Below are positions 55,607 through 64,000 of a stretch of 64,000 bases of DNA, piece by piece. A program made the position numbers and the translations under genes. The stretch is from positions 5,073-69,072 of the forward strand of contig NZ_JAQNCS010000013.1 of NCBI RefSeq assembly GCF_049472655.1, written 5' to 3'. The notes beneath the pieces were generated by a model that was given only the letters and a program-made list of their open reading frames with translations, was not told where the DNA came from and did no database searches. Within the stretch, counting starts at the first letter, position 1; every line of letters begins with the position of its first letter. The stretch is from Deferribacter abyssi. Its GTDB lineage: Bacteria > Chrysiogenota > Deferribacteres > Deferribacterales > Deferribacteraceae.

Positions 55607-56222
55607 AATTTAATAACAACACCCCGTTACCAATTGGAAGTAAATAAACATTATTATCAAATCTATCGTACATTTCTTTTATAAACTCATTTAGCAATTC
55701 TGTGGATTTTTTATACTTTTCAGGTATTTCAGATGTTACATCAGCCACAAGTCCATACATTAAAACATCATCAAAAACAACAAAACTTCCATTCTCCAAG
55801 CAAGATTCAAGTAAATAAAAGATTTCTAAATAATCTCTTTTCACTGCATCCACAAAAACAAAGTCAAACTTCTCATTACAATTCTTGAGAAAATTCCTTG
55901 CGTTGTCAAAAACAAGTTCTACATTGTTAAAGCATTTTAAAAACTTTTTTGCTTCATCTATTCTTTCCTTATTGTAATCTATAGCCGTAACTCTAGCCCC
56001 ATTAGAGGCAAGATAAGCCGTGGAAAAACCTACACCCGCTCCAATTTCTAATATATTCTTTGGTTTTTTAAGATTAACCATAAATCTCAAAAACTCTACC
56101 ACACATTTGTTAGAAGCAGGAATCTTGCGTTCCAAAGAATAGGTTTCAATATCACTAAAATCATTAGAAAAAAAATCTGATAAAAACCTAACAATATGAG
56201 GCATCATTACTGAAGATTTCAT
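55596..56222 (-). CDS. SAM-dependent O-methyltransferase-like protein
   Basis: 208 residues, class I methyltransferase fold. Motif I is ILEIGAGVGFSTAYLASNG near residue 57, followed by TAIDYNKERI and FVFVDAVKRDYL. It is closest to the YrrM/TrmR group, which includes a tRNA uridine-34 methyltransferase; TrmR and U32 genes are often neighbours, as here. Start overlaps the motE stop (ATGA). Confidence 0.82.
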   Translation of the reverse strand: MKSSVMMPHIVRFLSDFFSNDFSDIETYSLERKIPASNKCVVEFLRFMVNLKKPKNILEIGAGVGFSTAYLASNGARVTAIDYNKERIDEAKKFLKCFNNVELVFDNARNFLKNCNEKFDFVFVDAVKRDYLEIFYLLESCLENGSFVVFDDVLMYGLVADVTSEIPEKYKKSTELLNEFIKEMYDRFDNNVYLLPIGNGVLLLNYEC

Positions 56223-56731
56223 TTTATTTCTCCAAAATTAATATCTTTAGGTGTCATAGCTTCACTAATTTTTGATGCTTTTACAGGGTCAATTTTTCCT
56301 AACTGACTCAAAATACCACCTGCAGCCATAGGGCTCATTCTTTTAAAAAGTTGAACTGCTTTCTTCAATTCCATTTTTGAAATAATCTTAGCTGCTGATT
56401 TCGGATTAGTCGAAGCATAATATTTAGCTAACTTATCTAAATCCTCATCCTGTATTTTCTTAATATCTTCATAAAGCTTTATTAATTTATTTAATTTTGC
56501 ATCAATTTCTTTCTCTTTTTCACTCAAAATCTTTTCTAACAAACGTAATTCTTCTTCCTTTTTTTTAAGAGCAGCTTCTTTTTTAAGTAACTCTTCTTCC
56601 TTCTTTTTCAAATTTCTAGAAATTCTATCTAAATCTGTAATTTTATCTGCTGCTATCAAATTAGCACAAAAAACAAAAACAATATATAATGCAACTAAAT
56701 TACCTATTAAACCTCGTAATAACCAATTCAT
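56219..56731 (-). CDS. motE: MgtE-N domain flagellar protein, MotE-like
   Basis: 170 residues. An N-terminal membrane or signal segment (4-28), a charged coiled coil (about 35-90), and a C-terminal MgtE intracellular N-like domain (LAKYYASTNPKSAAKIIS, then MSPMAAGGILSQL). In other bacteria such a protein following fliJ is a chaperone for the motility stator. It overlaps fliJ by about 30 bases. Confidence 0.75.
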   Translation of the reverse strand: MNWLLRGLIGNLVALYIVFVFCANLIAADKITDLDRISRNLKKKEEELLKKEAALKKKEEELRLLEKILSEKEKEIDAKLNKLIKLYEDIKKIQDEDLDKLAKYYASTNPKSAAKIISKMELKKAVQLFKRMSPMAAGGILSQLGKIDPVKASKISEAMTPKDINFGEIK

Positions 56732-57128
56732 CAATCAGTTTCAACTCCTCTTTTTTTAAAAATTCTCTATAATCGATTATATGTTTTTCTTTCAACTTTT
56801 CCATTATTTTTTTATCGTTCAATGCATCAACCACTTCTTTTTTCTTACCCTCAATTTCGATTCTCTTTTTAGCAATCCTATCTTCCACATTTTCTATAGC
56901 TTTTTTCACTCTATCCTTATATTTATCGTACAAAGGTTTCATCAATATCATTTCATTGTCTAAAGACATAATTTCTTGATTTAATCTTTCATATTCCGCC
57001 ACAAGCAACTTTCTCTCGTTTTCCAAGTTGCTTAACTCACTTCTTAACCTTTCAAGCTCTTGCAATTTAATCTCATATATTCTCTTCCTATGTTCTAAAA
57101 CTTTTTGAAGTGGAAAAGCACTTTTCAT
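56700..57128 (-). CDS. fliJ: Flagellar export protein FliJ
   Basis: 142 residues from the ATG at 57128 (GGAAGA upstream). Almost entirely an antiparallel coiled coil, beginning PLQKVLEHRKRIYE, a typical FliJ start. It couples the FliI ATPase to the export gate. Identity rests on this N terminus, size and place after fliI. Confidence 0.82.
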   Translation of the reverse strand: MKSAFPLQKVLEHRKRIYEIKLQELERLRSELSNLENERKLLVAEYERLNQEIMSLDNEMILMKPLYDKYKDRVKKAIENVEDRIAKKRIEIEGKKKEVVDALNDKKIMEKLKEKHIIDYREFLKKEELKLIDELVITRFNR

Positions 57129-57196
57129 ACAATCTTCCGTACAACATAATAACAACATTTAAAAAACATTACTGATAACAGGGGATATTTATTCAT

Positions 57197-58504
57197 TTAC
57201 AATCCCACTAATTTATAAAGTTGTATTAAAGTTTCTTCAAAATTTGCAACTTCATCAATCCCCTGCTTTAAAAAATTGTTTATTGCATCTATTTTTAAAA
57301 TTGCCTCATCAATCTTTTTATTACTTCCTTTTACATAAGCACCAATATTTATCAAATCTTCTGCTTCTCTGTATGTAGCTATTAAATCTCTCAATTTACC
57401 TGCAGCCTCAAAATGCTTCTTCTCAACAATCTCTTTCATCAATCTACTGGCACTCATCATGACATCAATGGCTGGAAAATGATTTTTTGCAGCTAAATTC
57501 CTGTCCAATACAATATGACCATCTATTATCGAACGAACAGAATCAGCTATTGGATCATTCATATCATCTCCTTCTACTAAAACAGTATACAGCCCAGTAA
57601 TTGTTCCTTCTCCTTTTTTCGTCCCAGCTCGCTCTAAAAGTTTAGGTAATAGTGCAAAAACAGATGGAGTATAACCCTTGGTAGTGGGAGGCTCTCCCAC
57701 AGTTAACCCTATTTCCCTTTGAGCCATTGCAAATCTCGTTACGGAATCCATCATAAACATAACATCCAAACCTTGAGCTCTAAAAAATTCTGCAATAGTG
57801 GTAGCCACAAAAGCACCCATTTTTCTAATCAAAGGGGACTGATCACTCGTAGCCACAATAACAACAGATTTTTTTAACCCCTCTTCACCAAGATCCCGCT
57901 CGATAAACTCTCTAACCTCTCTACCTCTTTCGCCTATTAATGCAATAACATTCACATCAGCACTGCTGTTTCTTGCTATCATACCTAATAAAACACTTTT
58001 ACCTACACCACTGCCCGCAAAAATACCAACCCTTTGCCCTTTACCAACTGTTAACAGAGCATCTATGGCTTTAACACCTGTCTGAATTTTTTCCTTAATA
58101 ATTTCCCTTTCAAGAGGTTTTGGAGGATCACGATAAATATTAAAAAGTTTAAATTCATTTATACTACCCTTACCATCAAGCGGTTTACCAAGCCCATCTA
58201 ATACTCTACCAAGTAATTCATTACTGACCTTAACCACATTACCATAAGCCACATTTCTCACAACACTTCCTGGAGCAATCCCATCACTTTCGGCATAAGG
58301 CATAAGAATCACTCTATCATCCTTAAACCCTATTATCTCTGCTAATATATTTTTACCATTTACATTCTCAATTTCACAGCGTGTACCAATACTAAGAAGT
58401 GGACCATCTGCTTCAATAGTCAACCCCACTATTTTGGTAACCCTACCGGAGATTATTACGGAGTCCTCGATTTTTAAATTTTTAAGAAGTTTCAATTTCT
58501 TCAT
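57197..58504 (-). CDS. fliI: Flagellum-specific ATP synthase FliI
   Basis: 435 residues. ATPase of the flagellar type III export apparatus. Walker A is GSGVGKSVLLG, Walker B VMFMMDSVTRFA, with the family loop GLTVGEPPTTKGYTPSVFA. The N-terminal beta barrel and C-terminal helical domain are complete. It overlaps fliH by 23 bases. Confidence 0.96.
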   Translation of the reverse strand: MKKLKLLKNLKIEDSVIISGRVTKIVGLTIEADGPLLSIGTRCEIENVNGKNILAEIIGFKDDRVILMPYAESDGIAPGSVVRNVAYGNVVKVSNELLGRVLDGLGKPLDGKGSINEFKLFNIYRDPPKPLEREIIKEKIQTGVKAIDALLTVGKGQRVGIFAGSGVGKSVLLGMIARNSSADVNVIALIGERGREVREFIERDLGEEGLKKSVVIVATSDQSPLIRKMGAFVATTIAEFFRAQGLDVMFMMDSVTRFAMAQREIGLTVGEPPTTKGYTPSVFALLPKLLERAGTKKGEGTITGLYTVLVEGDDMNDPIADSVRSIIDGHIVLDRNLAAKNHFPAIDVMMSASRLMKEIVEKKHFEAAGKLRDLIATYREAEDLINIGAYVKGSNKKIDEAILKIDAINNFLKQGIDEVANFEETLIQLYKLVGL

Positions 58505-59243
58505 TTAAAGTCTTTTCAAAATTTTTCAAAATCGTTTCCACAGTAAAATCAAATTCACCAATATTCGTTTTAATTTTAAATCCTCCTGGTACAACTTCAT
58601 CATTGGGCTGAAAATTATAGTCAGGAAATTCAGCTTTAATTATATCCAAATCCTTTGGGTTTACATATATTACTGCATCAACAACATTTTTTATTTTATC
58701 AATATGTTTCTTGAAAACCGAGAGTATCATTTTATCATTTATTTTTCTCTCATAACCTACTAACTCTTTTACATATCCAAGCACTAACTGTGGGAGATCT
58801 TCATCCAATGTGCTCACCATTTTTTTTATTTCTTCCAAGCTCGAAACTGCTTTGCTAACCCCATCTCTTAAAATACGCAAATAGTCTTCTTTCTTTGCTT
58901 CATATTCTTTTTTAAATTCTTCAGCTCTCTTCAACCCCTCCTGCAACCCCTTTTCATATCCATCCTTATACCCTTCATCTCTAGCTTCTAATTTAATCCT
59001 TTCAATGTCTATAGACTTAACTTGCTGATCTTCACAACGTTTTTCCTTTTTCTGTAACAAGCTATCTTTTTCTGGTTTTTGTGTTTTTTGTGACTTTTCT
59101 TCACCTTGACTTAAAGCTTCTTCATTATTATCAAAATTTTTAAACACAAACTGTGAAATACCACGCTTCCCCGCATGGAAAATCTTAAATTCAAAATTTT
59201 CAATTTTATAAGATTCCTCAGCTTTTATAATCTTTCTTCCCAT
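58482..59243 (-). CDS. fliH: Flagellar assembly protein FliH
   Basis: 253 residues. A variable charged N terminus, a glycine-spaced helix (DEGYKDGYEKGLQEGLKR, with GxxxG-like repeats) near 95-112, and a C-terminal domain similar to ATP synthase delta subunit (YVNPKDLDIIKAEFPDYN). It is the stator and inhibitor of FliI. Confidence 0.88.
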   Translation of the reverse strand: MGRKIIKAEESYKIENFEFKIFHAGKRGISQFVFKNFDNNEEALSQGEEKSQKTQKPEKDSLLQKKEKRCEDQQVKSIDIERIKLEARDEGYKDGYEKGLQEGLKRAEEFKKEYEAKKEDYLRILRDGVSKAVSSLEEIKKMVSTLDEDLPQLVLGYVKELVGYERKINDKMILSVFKKHIDKIKNVVDAVIYVNPKDLDIIKAEFPDYNFQPNDEVVPGGFKIKTNIGEFDFTVETILKNFEKTLNEEIETS

Positions 59244-59263
59244 GATTAATTACTCGTTAAAGA

Positions 59264-60274
59264 CTAAACATACTGTTCTTCTTCTCCACCAGAAATACTA
59301 ATAACCCCTTCTTCGTCAAGCTCTCTCACAATTTGTACAATCTCATGTTGAGCTTTTTCAACTTCCTTAAGCTTCACAGGTCCCATATAATCCATTTCTT
59401 CTTTCATCGTCTCCACAGCTCTTTTTGACATGTTTGAGAAAAATTTATTTTGAAGCTCTTCATCAGCACCTTTTAAAGCTAATGTTAATGTATTTTTATC
59501 CGCACGTTTTAAGATTTCTTGAATAGCAGTATTATCTAATCTTCTTATATCGTCAAAAGTAAACATCATATCTCTAATCTGCGAAACAAGTTCTGGTGCA
59601 TCTTTTTCTAACCGCTCAAGAGTAATTTTTGCAGTAGATCTGTCCATCCTATTTAAAATCTCTGCTACAGATTTAACACCACCCACATCTACTTTATAAG
59701 AACTAATGGACTCAAAACGCTCCTCCAAAGTCTTAGAAAGTGTTTTAATTACTGAAGGAGAAATATCTTGCAAATTTGCAATTCTAAGAGCCACATCAGC
59801 TTTTAAATCTTCGGGCAACTCACTTAAAGCCTCAGCAGCTTGAGAAGGATCAAGATGTGCTAAAATTAAAGCAATTGTTTGTGGATGCTCGTTCTGTATA
59901 AACTTAGCAAGCTGTTTTGGATCTATCTTGGTAAGAAACTCAAAACCTGTAGACTGTTCAAGAAGCTTCGTTAATCTATCAATGATTTTTCTAGCTCTTT
60001 CAGGTCCTAGTGATTTGGTCAAAACAGACTTAGCATAATCCAGCCCACCCTTAGAAATAAACTTTTTAGCTAAATACATATTATAAAATTCTTCAACTAC
60101 GTCATCCGCTATATTAGGATCAACAATCTTAGTAAGAGCAATTTCTTTTGAAATTTCCTGAACCTCATCATCCTCAAGCTCAGCCAAAATTTTCGATGAG
60201 ACCTCTTCACCTAGCGTTATTAACAAAATTGCAGCTTTTTTTATACCCGACAATTGCTGTTTTTCTTCTGACAT
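59264..60274 (-). CDS. fliG: Flagellar motor switch protein FliG
   Basis: 336 residues, full length. N-terminal domain binds the MS ring, the middle domain carries EHPQTIALILAHL, and the C-terminal domain has FDDIRRLDNTAIQEILK with the charged torque-helix residues. It overlaps the fliF stop by one base (TAATG). Confidence 0.96.
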   Translation of the reverse strand: MSEEKQQLSGIKKAAILLITLGEEVSSKILAELEDDEVQEISKEIALTKIVDPNIADDVVEEFYNMYLAKKFISKGGLDYAKSVLTKSLGPERARKIIDRLTKLLEQSTGFEFLTKIDPKQLAKFIQNEHPQTIALILAHLDPSQAAEALSELPEDLKADVALRIANLQDISPSVIKTLSKTLEERFESISSYKVDVGGVKSVAEILNRMDRSTAKITLERLEKDAPELVSQIRDMMFTFDDIRRLDNTAIQEILKRADKNTLTLALKGADEELQNKFFSNMSKRAVETMKEEMDYMGPVKLKEVEKAQHEIVQIVRELDEEGVISISGGEEEQYV

Positions 60275-61947
60275 TATACTCCCTCTTTAATCCAAACCTT
60301 TATAAGATTTGCAAGCACTTCAGGATCTTCATTAGCAGCTTCTTCCAACTTTTTAATCATAACTTTTGTTTTTACAGTATCCACATCCACAGGTGCACTC
60401 TCTTCCAACTCATTTTCAATTTCTTTCTCAAGTTCTTCAATAGTCTTTGGAAATTTTATCTCATCACCTAATGTAATATCAAAGGATTCTCCTTTTCCAC
60501 CTCCTACACCTGCCGCAACAAAAGTTCCTTCTTCAGTTTCTCTAACATGCTCAAGTCTTTTCATAATTGGCCTGATCACAAGGAAATAAAACAATATAAC
60601 AATCACAAGAGCAAAAGCATATTTTGCAATTGTAAAAATCATATTCATTTTTTCTTGTTTTTTATAAAAAGATGCTTCCAACATATCACTTGTAGTATCA
60701 AAAGATATATTTGTTACCTCTATTTTATCCCCTCTTTGCTCATCTATACCTGCAGCAGAAGCAACTAATCTTTTAATTTTTTCAATTTCATCAGGTTTCC
60801 ATTGTACATATTCAATCTCAGTTTTATCTCCATTTTTTTTCAACACCTTTTTATCGTTGAGTAACACAGCTACTGTAATTTTTTTTATCTCACCGGTAGC
60901 TTTTTCTTCTTTTGTTATAGTTTTACCAACTTCAAAATTTTGAGTTGTTTCTGCCTTGTTATATTCAGAATTAGTACCTGTTGGCGTTGGATTTGGTTCT
61001 GCTAAATTTGATGTAACACCTGGAACTCCACCTGGCGTATTTGGGGTATTTTTACTTTCAACTTCAATAGTCTGCTGAGATCTCAATACTGGATTCGGAT
61101 CATACTCCTCTTTTGAAATCACTTTCTTAGTAAAATCTATTTCAGCCGTCACCTTAGCTACAGCATTATCAGGACCAAGTACCCTTGTCAAAATAGCATT
61201 TATTTTTGCTTCAAGATTCTTCTCAATATTCTTTTGATATTCAAGTTGTGTCTGAGTCATCAAAAGCGGAGCATTTTCTTTAGATAAAAAATCGCTTAAC
61301 AATCTCCCTTTAGAATCTATAATCTGTACGTTTTCAGGTGTTAAACCTTTAACAGCACCTGACACAAGGGAAGCTATAGCTTTAATATTCTCTCTACTTA
61401 TTTTTGCACCATTTTTAAATTTTAATACTACTGTAGCTTTAGGTTCACTCTCCTCTGTCACGAAAATTCTTTCTTTCGGCAATGTTAGATGGACCCTTGC
61501 GTCTTCCACCTCATCAAGGCTTTTGATCGTCCTTGCTAATTCTCCTTGAAGGGCACGTTGGTAATTCACATTCTGGGCAAATTCTGAAACACCAAATGAA
61601 GACTTGTCAAAAAGTTCAAATCCAGCACCACCTCCAGTGGGTATCCCTTTTTGTGCAAGATCTAACCTTATCTCGTAAACTTGTTTTTCAGGCACAAGTA
61701 TAGTTTTCCCACTATTTTTTAATTCATACGGAATTTTTTTCCCTTTTAAAATCTCCACAATCCTAGATGCATCATCTGTAGATAAATTCGCATAAAGAGT
61801 CTTGTAAACTGGTTTATTAGCCCAAATTATCAATACAACAATGGATAAAAAAACAGCTACAGCGGCAGAAATAATAGAAATTTTTTGAACAAGACTCAAC
61901 TTATTAAATACATTTTTAAACTGAATTATAAAATCTTTCAATGCCAT
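60274..61947 (-). CDS. fliF: Flagellar MS-ring protein FliF
   Basis: 557 residues. Two membrane helices (about 22-45 and 425-447) flank the periplasmic ring-building domains (LVPEKQVYEIRLDLAQKGIP, ARVHLTLPKERIF). The cytoplasmic tail carries the FliG-binding segment. A low-complexity Pro/Asn/Thr region near 300-320 is usual. AGGT precedes the ATG. Confidence 0.96.
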   Translation of the reverse strand: MALKDFIIQFKNVFNKLSLVQKISIISAAVAVFLSIVVLIIWANKPVYKTLYANLSTDDASRIVEILKGKKIPYELKNSGKTILVPEKQVYEIRLDLAQKGIPTGGGAGFELFDKSSFGVSEFAQNVNYQRALQGELARTIKSLDEVEDARVHLTLPKERIFVTEESEPKATVVLKFKNGAKISRENIKAIASLVSGAVKGLTPENVQIIDSKGRLLSDFLSKENAPLLMTQTQLEYQKNIEKNLEAKINAILTRVLGPDNAVAKVTAEIDFTKKVISKEEYDPNPVLRSQQTIEVESKNTPNTPGGVPGVTSNLAEPNPTPTGTNSEYNKAETTQNFEVGKTITKEEKATGEIKKITVAVLLNDKKVLKKNGDKTEIEYVQWKPDEIEKIKRLVASAAGIDEQRGDKIEVTNISFDTTSDMLEASFYKKQEKMNMIFTIAKYAFALVIVILFYFLVIRPIMKRLEHVRETEEGTFVAAGVGGGKGESFDITLGDEIKFPKTIEELEKEIENELEESAPVDVDTVKTKVMIKKLEEAANEDPEVLANLIKVWIKEGV

Positions 61948-61948
61948 A

Positions 61949-62254
61949 TTATACCTGAGTTCTCATTATTTCTTGATAAGCCTCCAACAATTTATTCCTT
62001 ACTTCCAGCATCAGTTTTAATGATACATCAGCTTTTTGCAAAGCAATCATTGTCTGATGTATATCTTTTGTTTCACCATTTAACACCTTCTTAACTGCTT
62101 CATCAGCTTCTAGCTGAGCATCATTTACATCTTTGATGGCTTTTTTCAGAAGATCAGCAAAGTCAATAGAATCAGTATTATTTTCTTTTTCAGCCTTTTG
62201 TCCAGTATCTAGTTTATTTGGTAATAGAAAATTAATCTTATTAATTTCAGACAT
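61949..62254 (-). CDS. fliE: Flagellar hook-basal body protein FliE
   Basis: 101 residues. It has the C-terminal FliE signature (KADVSLKLMLEVRNKLLEAY) and joins the MS ring to the rod. The ATG at 62254 has AGAGGG upstream, and a good promoter lies directly in front. Confidence 0.93.
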   Translation of the reverse strand: MSEINKINFLLPNKLDTGQKAEKENNTDSIDFADLLKKAIKDVNDAQLEADEAVKKVLNGETKDIHQTMIALQKADVSLKLMLEVRNKLLEAYQEIMRTQV

Positions 62255-62271
62255 ATTACCCTCTTTAATTT

Positions 62272-62299
62272 AGTATACATTTTTTATCCCATCTATCAA
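62272..62299 (-). promoter_or_regulatory. Possible fliE promoter
   Basis: TTGATA at 62299-62294, a 16-base spacer and TATACT at 62277-62272 on the minus strand, within the 129-base gap between flgC and fliE. It would let fliE onward be expressed independently of flgBC. Confidence 0.45.
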
Positions 62300-62383
62300 T
62301 ATAAATTATTAATACTTGTAACACTAACTATTGTCACCCTCATTTTATATATTTAATGTATAAAACTAGTATATCATTTAAGC

Positions 62384-62788
62384 TTAAGCTCTTCCAATTT
62401 CAAGAGCTTTTAATGCAAGTTGTTTTGCCGTATTTAAAACTGTTACATTCGCTTCATAACTTCTTGAAGCTTCCAACATATTCACCATCTCCTCTATTGG
62501 ATTTATATTAGGATATGCTACATATCCTTCTTCATTGGCATCTGGGTGCCCCGGATCATATTTCAAAACTGGAGGTTTTTCATCTTCTATAACTTTTTCA
62601 ACTTTTACACCACCAGCAAGTTCCCCATTTAAAATCTCTCTAAACACAATATCTTTTCTCTTATATGGGCCACCTTCTTTTGTCCTTGTCGTATTAGCAT
62701 TTGCAAGATTTGATGAAATCACATTTATTCTTATTCTTTGTGCAGATAAACCTGTTGCTGATATTTTTAAAACATCAAAAAAGCTCAT
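62384..62788 (-). CDS. flgC: Flagellar basal-body rod protein FlgC
   Basis: 134 residues. The N-terminal rod motif ISATGLSAQRIRINVISSNL and the C-terminal MVNMLEASRSYEANVTVLNT are diagnostic. Proximal rod component, 8 bases after flgB. Confidence 0.96.
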   Translation of the reverse strand: MSFFDVLKISATGLSAQRIRINVISSNLANANTTRTKEGGPYKRKDIVFREILNGELAGGVKVEKVIEDEKPPVLKYDPGHPDANEEGYVAYPNINPIEEMVNMLEASRSYEANVTVLNTAKQLALKALEIGRA

Positions 62789-62796
62789 AACTCCTC

Positions 62797-63201
62797 CTAT
62801 CGACCCTGAATTGCACTTTTCAGTCTTGTAAATTCATATCCTGTAATTTGAGATAGCATATTAAACAGAATACCATTAGATGCCATTTCACTCATTTCAT
62901 AATCAAGATTTACATCATTACCATCATTTCTTACAGACATATTATTTTGATATTTAACAAAAGCAGCAGGAGATATAATATTATTTTTTCCTGTTATATG
63001 TTTTGGATCTGTAATGTATAGAGGAATTTTTTTCCTGTTATCAAAAGCATTTTTCATAACTTCATTAAAATCAAGTTTTTTTGCCTTATAAAAGGGAGTA
63101 TCCACATTTGCAATATTTTCAGCAATTATCTTATTTTTATAAGAGGTTACATCCAATGCAAATCCAAGTTTATCAATCTGTGCAACACTAAAAATATTCA
63201 T
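62797..63201 (-). CDS. flgB: Flagellar basal-body rod protein FlgB
   Basis: 134 residues from the ATG at 63201, which has GGAGGTG upstream. The N terminus carries ENIANVDTPFYKAKKLDF, the rod-protein motif. First gene of the flagellar unit, behind a sigma-54-like element at 63229-63245. Confidence 0.94.
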   Translation of the reverse strand: MNIFSVAQIDKLGFALDVTSYKNKIIAENIANVDTPFYKAKKLDFNEVMKNAFDNRKKIPLYITDPKHITGKNNIISPAAFVKYQNNMSVRNDGNDVNLDYEMSEMASNGILFNMLSQITGYEFTRLKSAIQGR

Positions 63202-63228
63202 TTTCACCTCCATCTACACTAAAAAACA

Positions 63229-63245
63229 ATCAAAATTTATGCCAA
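63229..63245 (-). promoter_or_regulatory. Sigma-54-like promoter of flgB
   Basis: On the minus strand TTGGCATAAATTTTGAT matches the -24/-12 consensus TTGGCAYR-N4-TTGCW in spacing and in all core bases except the C of the -12 GC, which is A here. It ends 27 bases before the flgB ATG, leaving a leader of about 15-17 bases. Class II flagellar operons of many bacteria use sigma-54. No activator gene is in the window. Confidence 0.45.
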
Positions 63246-63336
63246 TTTTTTGTAGAACGCTATTGCAGTTTATACTGAAAAACAATTTTGTAGATTGCCT
63301 TACTATCGCTAAGAGTAACTAAATAAAGTAACACAT

Positions 63337-63397
63337 GATACATAACAATCTAACACGTAAACGTGATACACTAAATGTATTATGATTGTTATGTGTC
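63337..63397. repeat. Structured inverted-repeat element, cloverleaf-like (B)
   Basis: Outer arms GATACATAACAATC (63337-63350) and GATTGTTATGTGTC (63384-63397) pair over 14 positions with one G-T pair. They enclose CACGT-AA-ACGTG (63354-63365) and ATACA-CTAAA-TGTAT (63366-63380). It lies upstream of flgB and downstream of a NifX-like gene. Architecture resembles element A, sequence does not. Confidence 0.55.
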
Positions 63398-63478
63398 AAG
63401 GTATCTTTGAATAAAACATGTTATTATAAACTTGGATAAATCAAAATATCAAACAATCATAAAAAGGAGAAAACATCC

Positions 63479-63829
63479 TTAATGACAACTATTTCCTCCA
63501 GAACAAAACTCGTCAACTTTGGTTAGTTCATTTTTTAAATATTTTTCGATTGCTTCAGTAGGATTGTAACCAGGTACATTGGGAAAAACTGTTATACCTT
63601 TACTATCAAGCAGCTCAACAGCCTTATGCCCTATACCTTTACACAACAAAACACCTACCCCTTGTGAAATAAGCCACATTGGGTACGAACCAAGCTGATG
63701 TGCAGGAGCTACATAATAATTTGATTCAATAATATTTTTACTTTCAACGGTTGCAATAAAAAATTTTGAAGCATGACCAAAATGCTCACTAATCCTATTA
63801 TCTTCAGTTAAAGGTATTGCTATTTTCAT
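63479..63829 (-). CDS. NifX/NifB-family dinitrogenase iron-molybdenum cofactor-type protein
   Basis: 116 residues. It begins KIAIPLTEDNRISEHFGHA, the family N terminus, and has CKGIGHKAVELLDSKGI in the middle. Small stand-alone members bind Fe-S or metal clusters; many are not tied to nitrogen fixation. The tail CSGGNSCH may bind metal. AGGAGG precedes the ATG, and a second member lies just upstream. Confidence 0.85.
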   Translation of the reverse strand: MKIAIPLTEDNRISEHFGHASKFFIATVESKNIIESNYYVAPAHQLGSYPMWLISQGVGVLLCKGIGHKAVELLDSKGITVFPNVPGYNPTEAIEKYLKNELTKVDEFCSGGNSCH

Positions 63830-63846
63830 AGTATCCTCCTAAATGT

Positions 63847-64000
63847 TTATATGTGTGGTTTACCAGCATTTTGTATTTCTTCTAACTCATCGTTATTAAA
63901 ACTCTCGATATTTTCTTTTACACTTAAATCCGCATACCCTTTAAAAATCTTTACATTGTTTGCTTTTAAAACACTAAAAGCTTTTGGTCCAGCACTTCCC
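63847..64000 (-). CDS. NifX/NifB-family protein, partial
   Basis: The last 50 codons of a gene that enters from the right edge. The translation contains GSAGPKAFSVLKANNVKIFK and ends with NAGKPHI, matching the C-terminal half of the same family as its downstream neighbour. The two genes are 17 bases apart and probably arose by duplication. Confidence 0.75.
   Translation of the reverse strand, partial: GSAGPKAFSVLKANNVKIFKGYADLSVKENIESFNNDELEEIQNAGKPHI

Noticed and set aside
1..64000. CRISPR arrays, tRNA genes, insertion sequences
   Set aside because: No regularly spaced repeats, no cloverleaf with a T-loop consensus, and no transposase motif were seen on reading both strands.

Overview
This window comes from an AT-rich bacterial chromosome. 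It looks like a Gram-negative, flagellated anaerobe or facultative anaerobe. The combination of an Rnf complex, a class I flagellar export operon, TonB-linked vitamin B12 uptake, histidine degradation and RecBCD fits Deferribacterota (Deferribacter-like). That assignment rests on gene content and composition only, not on a database search. Coding density is very high. Nearly everything lies on the minus strand, apart from recCBD and lrgAB plus a pseudouridine synthase. I see no tRNA or rRNA gene, CRISPR array, transposase, phage or restriction system.

Layout. 1-4109: a hydantoinase/oxoprolinase pair (hyuB, cut by the window edge, and hyuA) behind a winged-helix regulator. 4247-5895: an AcuB-like CBS/ACT protein and an AcuC-like deacetylase. 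6217-13276: the Rnf complex in the order rnfCDGEAB, downstream of rpiB, glyA and a dCMP deaminase in one apparent transcription unit with a good sigma-70 promoter. 13387-19151: a housekeeping block (nadA, ymdB-like, rny, fthC, rarA, 6S RNA, zapA, small coiled-coil protein). 19438-26028: the translation cluster thrS-infC-rpmI-rplT-pheS-pheT, with an AUA start for infC and a strong terminator after rplT. 26127-32474: the histidine utilization operon hutC-hutH-hutU-hutG-hutI, whose promoter carries a palindromic operator. 32709-40819: recC-recB-recD on the plus strand. 40889-43808: an epimerase, a DUF4139-like exported protein and radC. 43991-45790: lrgA, lrgB and a pseudouridine synthase. 45792-51350: B12 uptake (btuF, btuC, btuD, cobalamin riboswitch, btuB, tonB). 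51416-56222: ppsR, ligA, a U32 peptidase and an O-methyltransferase-like gene. 56219-63201: flagellar flgB-flgC-fliE-fliF-fliG-fliH-fliI-fliJ-motE. 63479-64000: two NifX/NifB-type proteins, the second cut by the edge.

The most useful non-coding results are as follows. A 6S RNA lies in the zapA-fthC neighbourhood. A cobalamin riboswitch sits inside the btu cluster, and its Shine-Dalgarno opens only an 8-codon reading frame. Five genes have a promoter whose -10 element ends 6-7 bases before the start codon and have no Shine-Dalgarno, so they are predicted leaderless. tonB has its membrane anchor in frame but no ATG, GTG or TTG in front of it; the best start is AUA, as in infC. Two folded inverted-repeat elements share one architecture, an outer stem enclosing two hairpins. 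I found no convincing wholly new multi-gene system.
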